Shown here piece after piece: positions 35,225 to 44,566 of a DNA stretch of 64,000 nt (position 1 is the stretch's first letter; each line of letters begins with the position of its first letter). This stretch comes from Listeria monocytogenes (GTDB lineage Bacteria; Bacillota; Bacilli; Lactobacillales; Listeriaceae). The stretch spans positions 2,915,729 to 2,979,728 of the forward strand of contig NZ_CP168900.1 in the NCBI RefSeq assembly GCF_041765605.1. Reading direction: 5' to 3'. The notes beneath the pieces were generated by a model, which was not told the DNA's origin, ran no database searches, and saw nothing but the letters and a program-made list of their open reading frames with translations. Both the position numbers and the translations under genes were made by a program.

Positions 35225-36342
35225 TCTACTCGTCCTTTCCAAACTGCCGCAACATTTCGCGCGGTTCTTCTTAAATTATTTGGTGTTTCTTTCAGTATAT
35301 TTTCTAAAGTTGCTGGTTTGGCAATGGATGGAAATACTGCGCTGATTCCGACTTCATATACTGCTTCTAGTCCCTCACCGACACTTCCACAAATTGCAAA
35401 AACTGGTGTTTCTTTCGGCACTACTTTCGCAACACCCACAGGAGCTTTCCCTTGTGCGGTTTGCCCGTCCATTTTCCCTTCCCCTACAATGACCAAATCT
35501 GCATCCTCACAAACGGTTTTGATTTGAAGTGCTTCAATAACAAAATCAATTCCCGATAATAGGTTAGCTTTTGCAAACGTCACAAGTCCAGCACCAATTC
35601 CACCCCCAGCACCTGCTCGCGGCATTGTAACCATGGCAGGATTCGCTAACTGATAAAACTGGCGCATTGCTTCATCAGCTGTTGCTAAATCTGTAACGGC
35701 TAGCCCTTTTTGAGGACCAAACACATACGATGCGCCTGCTTCTCCACAAAGCGGATTTTCGACATCCGTCACAATATTTACTGTGATGTTTTCTAGTTCA
35801 GCTGGGACCTTTTCGGAACGAATGGTTGCTATATCAGCTAAATTTGCGCCAATCGGGTTGACGATATTATTTTCTGCATCTAGGAATTCATAGCCAAGCG
35901 CACTAGCCATGCCAATTCCGCCATCGTTTGAAGCGCTTCCACCAATCCCGATAATGATCTCGGTCGCACCTTTTTTCATTGCGTGCAAAATTAACTCGCC
36001 CACTCCTTTAGTACTCACTTGAAGTGGATCGCGTCTAGTCGTCGGAACCAAGTGCAAACCGCAAACCTCGGCCATTTCTATTAAAGCTTTTTTGTTCCCT
36101 TCTGTGAAAGCAACTTGCGCTGAAACTGGTTCACTAAAAGGACCGGACACATCGATTTTCATTTTTTTCGCGTCTAAAGCTTTACTTAAAATCTCTAGCG
36201 TACCTTCCCCGCCATCACTGACAGGGAGTAAATGATAATCAGCATCCGGATAAATTTCTTGAAAGCCCTCTTTAATATACTCTGCCACCTCATGCGCCGT
36301 CAAACTTTCTTTGAATGAATCCGGTGCAATGACAATTTTCAT
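35221..36342 (-). CDS. Glycerate kinase (GlxK/GarK family)
   Basis: It phosphorylates D-glycerate. The 373-residue protein begins KIVIAPDSFKESLTAHEVAE and has LPVSDGGEGTLE, GIGGSASNDGGIGMASALG and GEGKMDGQTAQGKAP, all signatures of glycerate kinase family 1. It overlaps the GH65 gene upstream and the beta-PGM gene downstream by 4 bases each. As I recall, the E. coli ycj operon has no such gene. Its presence suggests that the GH13_18 phosphorylase releases glycerate, i.e. that glucosylglycerate is a substrate. Confidence 0.93.
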   Translation of the reverse strand: MKIVIAPDSFKESLTAHEVAEYIKEGFQEIYPDADYHLLPVSDGGEGTLEILSKALDAKKMKIDVSGPFSEPVSAQVAFTEGNKKALIEMAEVCGLHLVPTTRRDPLQVSTKGVGELILHAMKKGATEIIIGIGGSASNDGGIGMASALGYEFLDAENNIVNPIGANLADIATIRSEKVPAELENITVNIVTDVENPLCGEAGASYVFGPQKGLAVTDLATADEAMRQFYQLANPAMVTMPRAGAGGGIGAGLVTFAKANLLSGIDFVIEALQIKTVCEDADLVIVGEGKMDGQTAQGKAPVGVAKVVPKETPVFAICGSVGEGLEAVYEVGISAVFPSIAKPATLENILKETPNNLRRTARNVAAVWKGRVE

Positions 36343-38516
36343 AAAGACACATCCTTCTGATCCAACTTAATAGTTAATGTATCAGTTAATTGCTGTTTTT
36401 CTCCGTGAATAACTAATTCTAGCACGCTTTTTGTGCTTTTTGAAAGTTGTAAAGTGTTTGGCGCGATTTCTACCAAGATTTTTTCACCTTTCCAAGAGAA
36501 TTCAAATGCCACAGATTGCCAGGAATCCGGTATGTTTGGCGCGATTTCAAGTATTTCTCCACTAGTATCTATACCCGCAAATCCAAAAACCACCGCCAGC
36601 CATATTGCGCCGAGTGAGGCCGCATGGAGCCCGTCATCCGATGAATGCGGCTCATTTCCAAGGTCAATTAAACACGCTTCTTGGAAAAACTGGTAGGCTT
36701 GTGCGCGATTCCCAGTTCGATTTTCTACAATTGCATGGATTGCTTTACTTAAAGAGGAATCATGAATGGTTCGTTTTTCATAGTAATCCAAGTTCTGCTT
36801 CACAGCATCTGGTGCAAACATCTTCGGAAACAGGTAAAACAACATAACTAAATCTGCTTGCTTTAAGATTTGTAGTTCGTTCACTTCTTGACGAGAATAA
36901 TCTAGTAGAATCCCTTGTGTTCCTTGTGCTGCCTTATATTTATCTAAATTTATCCAATCTTTTTCTAAGAAAGTATCATCTTGTGGAATTAAGCCAGACT
37001 CACTTGCGACAGGTAAGTAGATTTTTTCAAGAAAAGCTTCTGCACGGGCAACAAAATCGGCATTATCTTTATTCCATTCTAGTGCTTTTTCTACATTATA
37101 GTGTGCCATATAATTCGTATAAGTATTATTATCGATATGCTCGGTGTATTCGTCCGGACCAATCACATCAAGGATTTCCAGTCGTCCATTACGATTAGTT
37201 GCACGGCTTAGCCAAAATTCCGCTGTTTCAAGGAGCAACTCTGAACCACACTCTTTCATAAACTGCGCATCCTTTGTCGCCGCTTCATATTCACAAACTG
37301 CGTAAGCAATATCCGCAACTAAATGATGCTCCGAAATCGCCGAAGCTACTTTTTGACGTGTGCCAGTTCGAATATTAATCGCTGCAAATTCAGGCGTTTC
37401 TTCTTCGCCAGAGAATGCACTTTCCCACGGAAAAAGTGCCCCATTATAGCCGTTTTTCGTTGCCTTTTCTTTCGCTTCTTTCAAATGAAGGTAGCGATAT
37501 TTTAATAGTTGTTTGGCAATTTCCGGCTTATTATAAAGGAAAAATGGCATAATAAAAATTTCTGTATCCCAAAAAACATGCCCCTTGTATCCTTCTCCGG
37601 TAAGTCCCTTCGCCCCAACGCTACAGCGGAAATCATCTTTTGGGGTCATAATTTCTAAGTGATAGCACGCAAAATCTAGTGCAAATTGGTCAAAATCATT
37701 CGTGCTCTCAACACGGACACCCGCGTGCTCCCAAAAATCTGCCCATAAAGTTTCCGAAGCTCTTTTCAGTTCTGCATAAGTCGTATTTGGAAGTTCCGCA
37801 TCCACTTGATCCAGGGATGTTTTAACCATGCTTATTTTCTCCAAAGTGAAAAGTTGATTTTCAGCGATTTCTTGCTCTACTTCGGTCATTAATTGTCTGT
37901 TTTTCGCTGTGAAAATCCCTTTTTTATTCACTTTTGTTGCTATTGTAATATGCTGTTTGCTCTCGATGGTTTCATATTCGCCAACCATCAACTTCTCATC
38001 AAAAATCCGCAAACTCGACTCTGCCAGCTGCTGTGTTCCAAAATTAGTTTGTTGCGCATCAATACCAGTTTTTACTTTGACTTTCGCCGCACCGCTCAAA
38101 GGCGTTATCTCCACTTTAGCAGCAATGACGTGCTTTGTTGCTTTTGAAACAAATCGGTGAAAATTCAGCTGATACTTCTTGCCAGCGCTACTTTCCCAAG
38201 TGATTTTTCGAACCAATTCTCCTGTGTGCATATCTAAATAACGTTCATACGCATGGATTTTCCCCGCTTGCATCGAAAAAGTTTCCCCACCAAGCATCAC
38301 TTGGAAACGCGTCACATCCGGCAAATTCACTAGTTCCGAACTCAGCGAACCGCTCGGACGATTATAAATCCCCGCTACGTACATACCTCGAACTTGCTCT
38401 GGATATTCTTCTTCAAGAGCACCGCGCACACCCAAATAGCCATTTCCCACAGTCATTTGGCTACCATATTTATTTAGATAATTTAATGCAAATTCCTTCT
38501 CGATTATTTTCTTCAT
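36339..38516 (-). CDS. GH65 disaccharide phosphorylase (kojibiose/maltose phosphorylase, YcjT-like)
   Basis: The 725-residue GH65 enzyme cleaves an alpha-glucosyl disaccharide with phosphate to beta-Glc-1-P and a sugar. GLTGEGYKGHVFWDTEIF (about 304-321) and GPDEYTEHIDNN with catalytic Glu456 are the family landmarks. It begins VGNGYLGVRG in the substrate domain. In the ycj-type cluster the equivalent, YcjT, is a kojibiose phosphorylase; annotation as maltose phosphorylase would be generic. The stop overlaps glycerate kinase by ATGA. Confidence 0.9.
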   Translation of the reverse strand: MKKIIEKEFALNYLNKYGSQMTVGNGYLGVRGALEEEYPEQVRGMYVAGIYNRPSGSLSSELVNLPDVTRFQVMLGGETFSMQAGKIHAYERYLDMHTGELVRKITWESSAGKKYQLNFHRFVSKATKHVIAAKVEITPLSGAAKVKVKTGIDAQQTNFGTQQLAESSLRIFDEKLMVGEYETIESKQHITIATKVNKKGIFTAKNRQLMTEVEQEIAENQLFTLEKISMVKTSLDQVDAELPNTTYAELKRASETLWADFWEHAGVRVESTNDFDQFALDFACYHLEIMTPKDDFRCSVGAKGLTGEGYKGHVFWDTEIFIMPFFLYNKPEIAKQLLKYRYLHLKEAKEKATKNGYNGALFPWESAFSGEEETPEFAAINIRTGTRQKVASAISEHHLVADIAYAVCEYEAATKDAQFMKECGSELLLETAEFWLSRATNRNGRLEILDVIGPDEYTEHIDNNTYTNYMAHYNVEKALEWNKDNADFVARAEAFLEKIYLPVASESGLIPQDDTFLEKDWINLDKYKAAQGTQGILLDYSRQEVNELQILKQADLVMLFYLFPKMFAPDAVKQNLDYYEKRTIHDSSLSKAIHAIVENRTGNRAQAYQFFQEACLIDLGNEPHSSDDGLHAASLGAIWLAVVFGFAGIDTSGEILEIAPNIPDSWQSVAFEFSWKGEKILVEIAPNTLQLSKSTKSVLELVIHGEKQQLTDTLTIKLDQKDVSL

Positions 38517-39544
38517 AAAGAAACACTCTCACCTTTTTCTGCCGATTCGTATAAACTTTCAACAATTTTTTGTATGATATAACCTTGTTCAGCGCCAGCA
38601 AGTTCCACTTTTCCAGCACCAAGAACGCTATCAACAAATGCTTTCATGCTGTTTTCGTGTTTATTTTCTTCCAGTTGTCCTAACTTCTCTAACAACTGAA
38701 ATTCACCTGCATTATCTGTATAAATTTCAGCCGGGTATAAACTTCCTCCTGCTAAATCACCAAAAAAGTCCACATTTAACGCACTTTCTGGCTTAATATG
38801 TAGCGCAAAAGAAGTATCTAGTTCAATTAATCCGCCATTTTCCAGTTCAATAAAGCCGAATAAAGAATCCTCTACCGTATATTTTTCCGGATCCCATGAA
38901 CCAAATGTCCCCGCACTTTTCTTGGTTCCGATTTTTTGAAAACTTTTTGCCGTTACTTTCTTCACTTTTGGAAAACCAAGGACAAACATCGCTGCATCAA
39001 GCATGTGAATTCCCATATCAATCAGCGGGCCACCGCCTTGCATTTCTTTATTCGTAAAAGTTCCCCAACCTGGCACGCCAGAACGACGAAGCGCGGTTGC
39101 TTTCACACAATAAATTTCACCTAGAAGCGCCGAATTTCTCTTTAAAAACTGTGCTTCACTGGAAAAACGATGATGGAAATCGTACGCCAAAATCGCGCCT
39201 TTTTCTTCCGCAAGTTCCCACATTGCTTTCGCTTCCGCCGCACTCATTGCGGGTGGCTTTTCACACATAACGGCTGCTCCATTCGCTAGTGACAACATCA
39301 CATTATCAAAATGGAACCGATTAGGCGTGCAAATACTAACAATATCGATTTTCTCGACCGCAAACATCTCTTCTGCCGTAGCATAATGCTTCTCAAAACC
39401 ATTGTTCGCGCGGAACTCTTCGCCACGCTCCAAACTTGGGTCGCAAACAGCTACAAGCTCCAGTTCATTTCTTGTCTTATAATATGCAGCGTGGACCTTC
39501 TCAGCGACTTGTCCAGCACCGATAATTGCAACTCTTTTCTTCAT
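38513..39544 (-). CDS. Gfo/Idh/MocA oxidoreductase (YcjS-like glucoside 3-dehydrogenase)
   Basis: The 343-residue protein has an N-terminal Rossmann motif (VAIIGAGQVAEKVHAA) and the EKPPAMSAAEAK catalytic-lysine motif. Its position between a sugar isomerase and GH65 matches ycjS, whose product oxidises or reduces C3 of glycosides in a pathway turning gulosides into glucosides. The assignment rests on gene order plus family. The stop overlaps the GH65 start (ATGA). A terminator-like hairpin separates it from the preceding isomerase gene. Confidence 0.82.
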   Translation of the reverse strand: MKKRVAIIGAGQVAEKVHAAYYKTRNELELVAVCDPSLERGEEFRANNGFEKHYATAEEMFAVEKIDIVSICTPNRFHFDNVMLSLANGAAVMCEKPPAMSAAEAKAMWELAEEKGAILAYDFHHRFSSEAQFLKRNSALLGEIYCVKATALRRSGVPGWGTFTNKEMQGGGPLIDMGIHMLDAAMFVLGFPKVKKVTAKSFQKIGTKKSAGTFGSWDPEKYTVEDSLFGFIELENGGLIELDTSFALHIKPESALNVDFFGDLAGGSLYPAEIYTDNAGEFQLLEKLGQLEENKHENSMKAFVDSVLGAGKVELAGAEQGYIIQKIVESLYESAEKGESVSL

Positions 39545-39564
39545 TATCCGAAACTCCTTTTAGA

Positions 39565-39596
39565 AAAATCCGTCCGCTTTAATTGGGACGGATTTT
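39565..39596 (-). terminator. Intra-operon terminator/attenuator
   Basis: Stem AAAATCCGTCC/GGGACGGATTTT with a short loop, then TTTTTCT on the minus strand, between the isomerase and the YcjS-like gene. It should lower expression of the four distal genes. Confidence 0.75.
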
Positions 39597-39601
39597 CTAT
39601 T

Positions 39602-40396
39602 TTAAATTAAACAGCTTTTTAAATGTGCCAACGCATCTTTATAAGCTTGTTCAGGATTTTCACTGCGAACACGACATTCAAAAGTTAAAAATCCGTTGTA
39701 ACCATTCTTTTTCAGTTGATCAAAACTTGTTTTAAAATCAAGGCTACCGCTTCCTGGTTGGTAGCGATGATTGTCAGCAACATGAATGTGACCAATCGAA
39801 TCCTTATACGTCTCAAGCGCAGTCGGAATGCTATCTTCTTCAATATTCATATGATAGAAGTCAGCGATAATTTCTACATTTTTAAGATTATTTTCATCAA
39901 TGTATTTCTGCGCATCACCCAGTAAATTAATCATATGATCTTGGTATCTGTTAAGCGGCTCAAGATAAACTTTCGTGCCAGTCTCACCAGCAATTTTGTC
40001 CAAATAAACCAACGACTCGCTCACTGCTTTGAAATCTCCTGCTTGGCTACGCGGTGAAACCATTGGTGGGAGGCGGTACGTGAACATTCCCCAGGCTGCA
40101 GGAACGACAATCCCTTGCCCGCCGACTTCTGCTAAAGCTTCTAAAATCGCTTTAATTTCTTCTAAACCGTTCAGTCTGCGCTCTTCAATGAAGTCACCAA
40201 TCCAGCCATCATAGCCACCACATGCAGTACTAACAGGTAGCCCCGTTTTTTCGATAGCTTTCTTCACTTCGTCCAAATTTTCAACAAGTAATTTACCATC
40301 AATTTCAAAACCTTCAAAGCCCATTTCTTTTACATAAGCAAATTTTTCTTCTATATTTTCTGGGAAAAATGCTTGGTTTTGTGTGCCTAATTTCAT
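39602..40396 (-). CDS. Sugar isomerase/epimerase, TIM barrel (YcjR-like)
   Basis: The 264-residue xylose-isomerase-like TIM barrel carries metal-binding residues in YLEPLNR, ADFYHMNIEED, GHIHVADNHR and LTFECRV. YcjR in E. coli epimerises C4 of 3-keto-glycosides, and the same position between YcjQ- and YcjS-like dehydrogenases supports this role here. It starts 12 bases after the dehydrogenase upstream. Confidence 0.82.
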   Translation of the reverse strand: MKLGTQNQAFFPENIEEKFAYVKEMGFEGFEIDGKLLVENLDEVKKAIEKTGLPVSTACGGYDGWIGDFIEERRLNGLEEIKAILEALAEVGGQGIVVPAAWGMFTYRLPPMVSPRSQAGDFKAVSESLVYLDKIAGETGTKVYLEPLNRYQDHMINLLGDAQKYIDENNLKNVEIIADFYHMNIEEDSIPTALETYKDSIGHIHVADNHRYQPGSGSLDFKTSFDQLKKNGYNGFLTFECRVRSENPEQAYKDALAHLKSCLI

Positions 40397-40408
40397 TATT
40401 ATCGCTCC

Positions 40409-41461
40409 TTAAAGGGTAATCCCCATTTTAATACTTAAATCAGGTTGTTGGTCGACGTATTTCATGTAGCTCTCAGCTGAATCTGCGAACGGAACGACTG
40501 GATCAATAATGTCCGAACAATCCAAGTAACCGTTCATCAGTAGTTCCCAACAAGTTTCCTCGATACGCTTACGATCCCAGCGCGGATAATCCGGATTTGG
40601 TTCACTAGCCGCACGTGAAAAGACGATTTTCGCATTGTTGAAATGAGCTTCCCGACCAAGATTAAATCCTTCTGGGAAAGGTTTCGCGAAAGCAACATAA
40701 GAAATTGTTCCGCCGTAAGCTATTCCGCGTAGTGCCGCTTGAAGCGCCGCCGCATTCCCGCTCGTTTCAATAATCGAATCTGCGCCAAGTTTACCAGTCA
40801 GACGCTTCACTTCTAAGCCAACATCTGTCGTAATCGGATCAAAAGTAGCATCTGCTCCATGTTTTTCAGCAATTTCACGACGATGACTAAGCGGATCTAC
40901 CCCGATAACAACACTTGCTCCAGCTTTTTTCGCCAGTTGAATCGCAATTTGACCAATCGCACCAAGTCCGACAACAACAACGTAATCGCCCGCGCGAACA
41001 TGTGCATCACGCACGCCACTCATCGCAAATTGAGCCGGGTCATAGCAAACCGCGTTTTTCCAATTAGCACCTTTTGGCAATTTACGTAGTTTATAATTAT
41101 CGACAGCTTTTACAATAACAGTTTCCATAATCGGCCCGTAAGAACAAACGATATCTCCAAGCTCGTATTCTGTTACTTTGCTCCCACATTCAACTACTTC
41201 ACCAACGACCATATTTCCTAGCTGAAACTCGCCAAATACAATGCCTCGCGCACTATTTGTTTCACGTGAAACAAATAGATTCCATTCTGGTGAAAATTCT
41301 TCATCAATAAAAGGACTAATTCCTCTAAAATCAACTACTTCTGTACCATGTTTTGGAGAAGCGAATTGAACTTTAATTTTTACTTCATCTTCTAAAACTT
41401 CACGATCATGATATTCTACTAATTCCGCCACACGAGGCGCTGTCGCTACTAATTTTTTCAT
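40409..41461 (-). CDS. Zinc-type medium-chain dehydrogenase (YcjQ-like)
   Basis: The 350-residue MDR-family protein has the NAD site VVVGLGAIGQIAIQLAKKAGA and the GADATFDP region. It lacks the typical CG-HE catalytic start of liver ADH, having HGTEVVDFRG instead, so it is a divergent branch like YcjQ, described as a D-guloside dehydrogenase. A parS site (41258-41273) lies inside the reading frame; it encodes FVSRET here. Confidence 0.82.
   Translation of the reverse strand: MKKLVATAPRVAELVEYHDREVLEDEVKIKVQFASPKHGTEVVDFRGISPFIDEEFSPEWNLFVSRETNSARGIVFGEFQLGNMVVGEVVECGSKVTEYELGDIVCSYGPIMETVIVKAVDNYKLRKLPKGANWKNAVCYDPAQFAMSGVRDAHVRAGDYVVVVGLGAIGQIAIQLAKKAGASVVIGVDPLSHRREIAEKHGADATFDPITTDVGLEVKRLTGKLGADSIIETSGNAAALQAALRGIAYGGTISYVAFAKPFPEGFNLGREAHFNNAKIVFSRAASEPNPDYPRWDRKRIEETCWELLMNGYLDCSDIIDPVVPFADSAESYMKYVDQQPDLSIKMGITL
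41258..41273. promoter_or_regulatory. parS site 4 (inside the YcjQ-like gene)
   Basis: Perfect TGTTTCACGTGAAACA embedded in coding sequence, like site 1. Confidence 0.93.
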
Positions 41462-41479
41462 TTTAAATAACTTCCTTTC

Positions 41480-42331
41480 TTATCCTTTAACTCCACCGTC
41501 TGTTAAGTTTCCTTTGATAAATCGTTCTGAAATTGCGTACATAATAACGACCGGAAGCGCCGTAACAAGCGATGCAGCCATCATTCTACCCCAAATATAA
41601 TCTGGTGTACTAAATAATGTATTCAAGCCAATCGGTAACGTGAATTTCTCTGCGCTGGATAAGAAAATCGAAGCAAACAGATAATCATTCCAAGCTACCA
41701 TGAAGCAGTATACGAACACAGAAACAATACCCGAAATCGCAAGCGGAACAATAATTCGTAAGATAATCTGGAAGCGATTCAGCCCGTCCATCATTGCTGC
41801 TTCTTCAATATCAGTTGGAATCGTATCAAAATAACTTTTCAGCATAAATACTGCAGTTGGTAGTGTTTGTACAACCATCGTGATAATTAAAGCTGTTTCC
41901 GTATCATACAATCCCAAACTCGAAATTATTTTGAACAACGGAACAATTAATAAAATCCCAGAGAACATATAAACCGTATAAAAACTTGCATTAATCGTCA
42001 TCCGCCCTTTAAAGCGTAATTTCGACAACGCATAAGCCCCTAAAATCCCCAAAACAACTGCAATCCCGGCCGCAAAAACCGAAACAACCAAACTATTTTT
42101 AAAGTACGTTAAAAACGGAAAAATATCTGGGTTGAAAATATCGATGTAATGCTGGAAAGTGAATTCTTTCGGGAAAAATGTTGGATGTGTAGAAATGGCT
42201 TCTTTACTGCTCTTAAATGAAGTCATTAACATAATCGCAAATGGGAACAACGTGATACATAAAAATGCAACCATCGTCACATAAAACGCGATTTTCTTTG
42301 TTCTTTTTGACTTTTTACTACTTACCGCCAT
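41480..42331 (-). CDS. Carbohydrate ABC transporter permease (YcjP/MalG type)
   Basis: The 283-residue protein has six membrane segments and the EAA motif EEAAMMDGLNRFQIILRIIVP. It pairs with the permease upstream, whose 3' end it overlaps by 14 bases. CUT1-family permeases import oligosaccharides or glycosides. No ATPase gene is in the operon, so a shared MsmX-type ATPase encoded elsewhere is likely. Confidence 0.92.
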   Translation of the reverse strand: MAVSSKKSKRTKKIAFYVTMVAFLCITLFPFAIMLMTSFKSSKEAISTHPTFFPKEFTFQHYIDIFNPDIFPFLTYFKNSLVVSVFAAGIAVVLGILGAYALSKLRFKGRMTINASFYTVYMFSGILLIVPLFKIISSLGLYDTETALIITMVVQTLPTAVFMLKSYFDTIPTDIEEAAMMDGLNRFQIILRIIVPLAISGIVSVFVYCFMVAWNDYLFASIFLSSAEKFTLPIGLNTLFSTPDYIWGRMMAASLVTALPVVIMYAISERFIKGNLTDGGVKG

Positions 42332-43199
42332 TCAAGTCCACCCGCTTTCTTGCAAAAATAATAACAACAAAAATAATGACAAATAATATGACAGAAATCG
42401 CTGCTGCTTTTCCTAAATCATTGAATGCGAATGCTGTTTTATATAAATAAACTCCAAGGATGTTTACTTTATTCGTGAGTAAGTATACATCGGTGAACAT
42501 ATAGAACATCCAAATCGCACGAAGCGTAATAACTGTCGCAAGTACCGGCATAATCGCTGGCAAAGTAACAATTTTGAATTTATCCCAAATGTTCGCTCCG
42601 TCCATATCAGCCGCCTCATAAAGCGACTTATCGACCGTTTGCAAAATCGCCAAGAACGAAATAAATGCATACGGGAAGTAACGCCATATTGCAAAAAAGG
42701 TTACTAAAAAGAAACTAGAAACTGGATTATCAAACCAAAGTGGCGCTTCTTTGAACAGATGGAGTACATCCACAGTCATAAAATTAATTACGCCATAACC
42801 ATTATTAAACATATATTTCCATGCAAAAATAAGAGAAATAGATGGTGTTACATATGACAAAATAATAAGCGACCGAGCCGTTCTTCTAAAACGAAATTCA
42901 CGATTAAAGAATATCGCCACAAGTAGCCCCATCCCAGTACTTCCAACCACTACAAGTACTGTATAAGCCACAGTAAGACCTAGTGATTTATAAAACTCTG
43001 GATCCTTCAAAATATCTATATAGTTTTGTAAACCGATAAAGACCGATTTAATATTCGGATTTAGTGGCATATCTAAAAAACTAATCTGGATATTTGAAAT
43101 CATCGGATATAAAACAAGTGCTGCCAGTAAAACAAAACTTGGCGCAAGTAAAATCATTGCTAACTTAAAGTCGGACCTTTTATATACTTTCGTTTTCAT
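42318..43199 (-). CDS. Carbohydrate ABC transporter permease (YcjO/MalF type)
   Basis: The 293-residue protein has six membrane segments, an N-terminus KLAMILLAPSFVLLAALVLYPM and the EAA motif YEAADMDGANIWDKFKIVTLP. It is downstream of the binding protein, separated by a hairpin, and overlaps the second permease. It is part of the CUT1 importer of the ycj-like operon. Confidence 0.92.
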   Translation of the reverse strand: MKTKVYKRSDFKLAMILLAPSFVLLAALVLYPMISNIQISFLDMPLNPNIKSVFIGLQNYIDILKDPEFYKSLGLTVAYTVLVVVGSTGMGLLVAIFFNREFRFRRTARSLIILSYVTPSISLIFAWKYMFNNGYGVINFMTVDVLHLFKEAPLWFDNPVSSFFLVTFFAIWRYFPYAFISFLAILQTVDKSLYEAADMDGANIWDKFKIVTLPAIMPVLATVITLRAIWMFYMFTDVYLLTNKVNILGVYLYKTAFAFNDLGKAAAISVILFVIIFVVIIFARKRVDLNGGK

Positions 43200-43245
43200 A
43201 ATGCCTCCTTAAATCAAAAAGCGACGTGCTAAACTGTTAAAAAAG

Positions 43246-43266
43246 GCGGGGAGACTCACTCCCCGC
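43246..43266 (-). terminator. Hairpin between binding-protein and permease genes
   Basis: GCGGGGA/TCCCCGC with a 7-base loop, followed by CTTTTTT on the minus strand. Partial termination or mRNA stabilisation here would give the usual excess of binding protein over permease. Confidence 0.8.
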
Positions 43267-43273
43267 TATTTGA

Positions 43274-44566
43274 TTATTTACCTTCTTCAGCTTTTTTCTG
43301 TGCAGCTTTTAAGTCCGCTGATACATCGCCACCGCCAACAGTTACGTTATTAACCATCTGTGCGAGAATGCCTGAGCTAGTAATATCTCCCATTTTTGTA
43401 AGGTTTTTACCGTCAACAAGTCCGAAAACTTGGATGTCATTGAATGATGCTGCGATTTCATTTGGAAGTTCACCAAACGATTTAATTACTTCATTTTCTT
43501 TGTATGCTTTTTGTTCTACTACTTCTTTATTTACTGGTTGCGCTCCACCTGGAGACATTAATACCCAAGTTGCCATATTTTCTGGTTGAGACAAGTATTC
43601 AACAAATTTCTTCGTTGCTTTCTTTTGCTCATCATCAAGTCCTGCTGAAATAGTTAAACCAGAAACTGTACCATAAACTGCTTTTTCTTTTTCTTCTGGA
43701 ATTGCGAAACCGATATTTTTTGGATCGCCTTCTTCATAAACAGATGGAAGGATATACGTAGAGTACATTGCCATCGGAACTGTTCCATTCATAAATGCAT
43801 CTTTAATTTCAGTTACATCATTTGAACCAGGCATCGTGTATGCTGACAAATCTTTATAATATTGAAGTGCTTCTTTCATTTCTGGTGTATCAATCGTTAC
43901 ATTACCTTTTGCATCTAAAACATTGGCTTTATTAGAAAGTGCAAATTGGGAGAAAGCTTGCTCACTCATCGTGCTTTCTGCTGTTGGAATTGCAATACCG
44001 TATTTTTTATCTGCTTTATTTGTGAATTTTTTCGCTACTTTTTCAATATCCGCCCAGTTTTTAGGTTCTTCAAAACCAGCATCGGCTAAAGCTTTTTTGT
44101 TGTACCAAATACCTTGAACCCAACCGCTTAATGGTGCTGCGATATAGCTTTTACCATCTTCAGAACGTACTAAGTTTGTTGCACCTTCATAGTATTTATC
44201 TTCTCCAACCGAGTCGATAACTGCTTTTACTGCATCTTGGTCAATTAACTGATCTTTATCCATTACTTTGGCAAAATCTTGGCTTACTTCCATAACTGCT
44301 GGAAGTTTACCGGAACGAGCAAGTGTTACAACTTTAGTATTAAAAGCATCTTCCTCTACTGGAATTTGTTTGATTTTGATTGTTGGATTTTCTTTTTCAA
44401 AATCAGCAATTAATTTATTAATAACATCTAAACGCTCTTTTTCAACGGATGAATGCATAAATTCAATCGTTACTTCCTTACTACCAGACTCTTTTCCTCC
44501 ACATGCAGCTAGAACCGCACTTAGAACCAACACAACAACAAGTAATACAAGACTCTTTTTCTTCAT
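43274..44566 (-). CDS. Sugar ABC transporter solute-binding lipoprotein (YcjN-like)
   Basis: The 430-residue protein has a lipoprotein signal ending LAAC-GGK near residue 22, then a family-1 binding-protein fold (VTIEFMHSSVEKERLDVINK; WYNKKALADAGFEEPKNW; PENMATWVLMSPGGAQPVNK). It binds the glycoside on the cell surface and delivers it to the two permeases. Its ATG overlaps the GH13 stop by 4 bases. Confidence 0.93.
   Translation of the reverse strand: MKKKSLVLLVVVLVLSAVLAACGGKESGSKEVTIEFMHSSVEKERLDVINKLIADFEKENPTIKIKQIPVEEDAFNTKVVTLARSGKLPAVMEVSQDFAKVMDKDQLIDQDAVKAVIDSVGEDKYYEGATNLVRSEDGKSYIAAPLSGWVQGIWYNKKALADAGFEEPKNWADIEKVAKKFTNKADKKYGIAIPTAESTMSEQAFSQFALSNKANVLDAKGNVTIDTPEMKEALQYYKDLSAYTMPGSNDVTEIKDAFMNGTVPMAMYSTYILPSVYEEGDPKNIGFAIPEEKEKAVYGTVSGLTISAGLDDEQKKATKKFVEYLSQPENMATWVLMSPGGAQPVNKEVVEQKAYKENEVIKSFGELPNEIAASFNDIQVFGLVDGKNLTKMGDITSSGILAQMVNNVTVGGGDVSADLKAAQKKAEEGK

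Noticed and set aside
40609..40624. Seventh parS near CACGTGAAA in the YcjQ-like gene
   Set aside because: Only one half and the centre match; the left arm lacks TGTTT.
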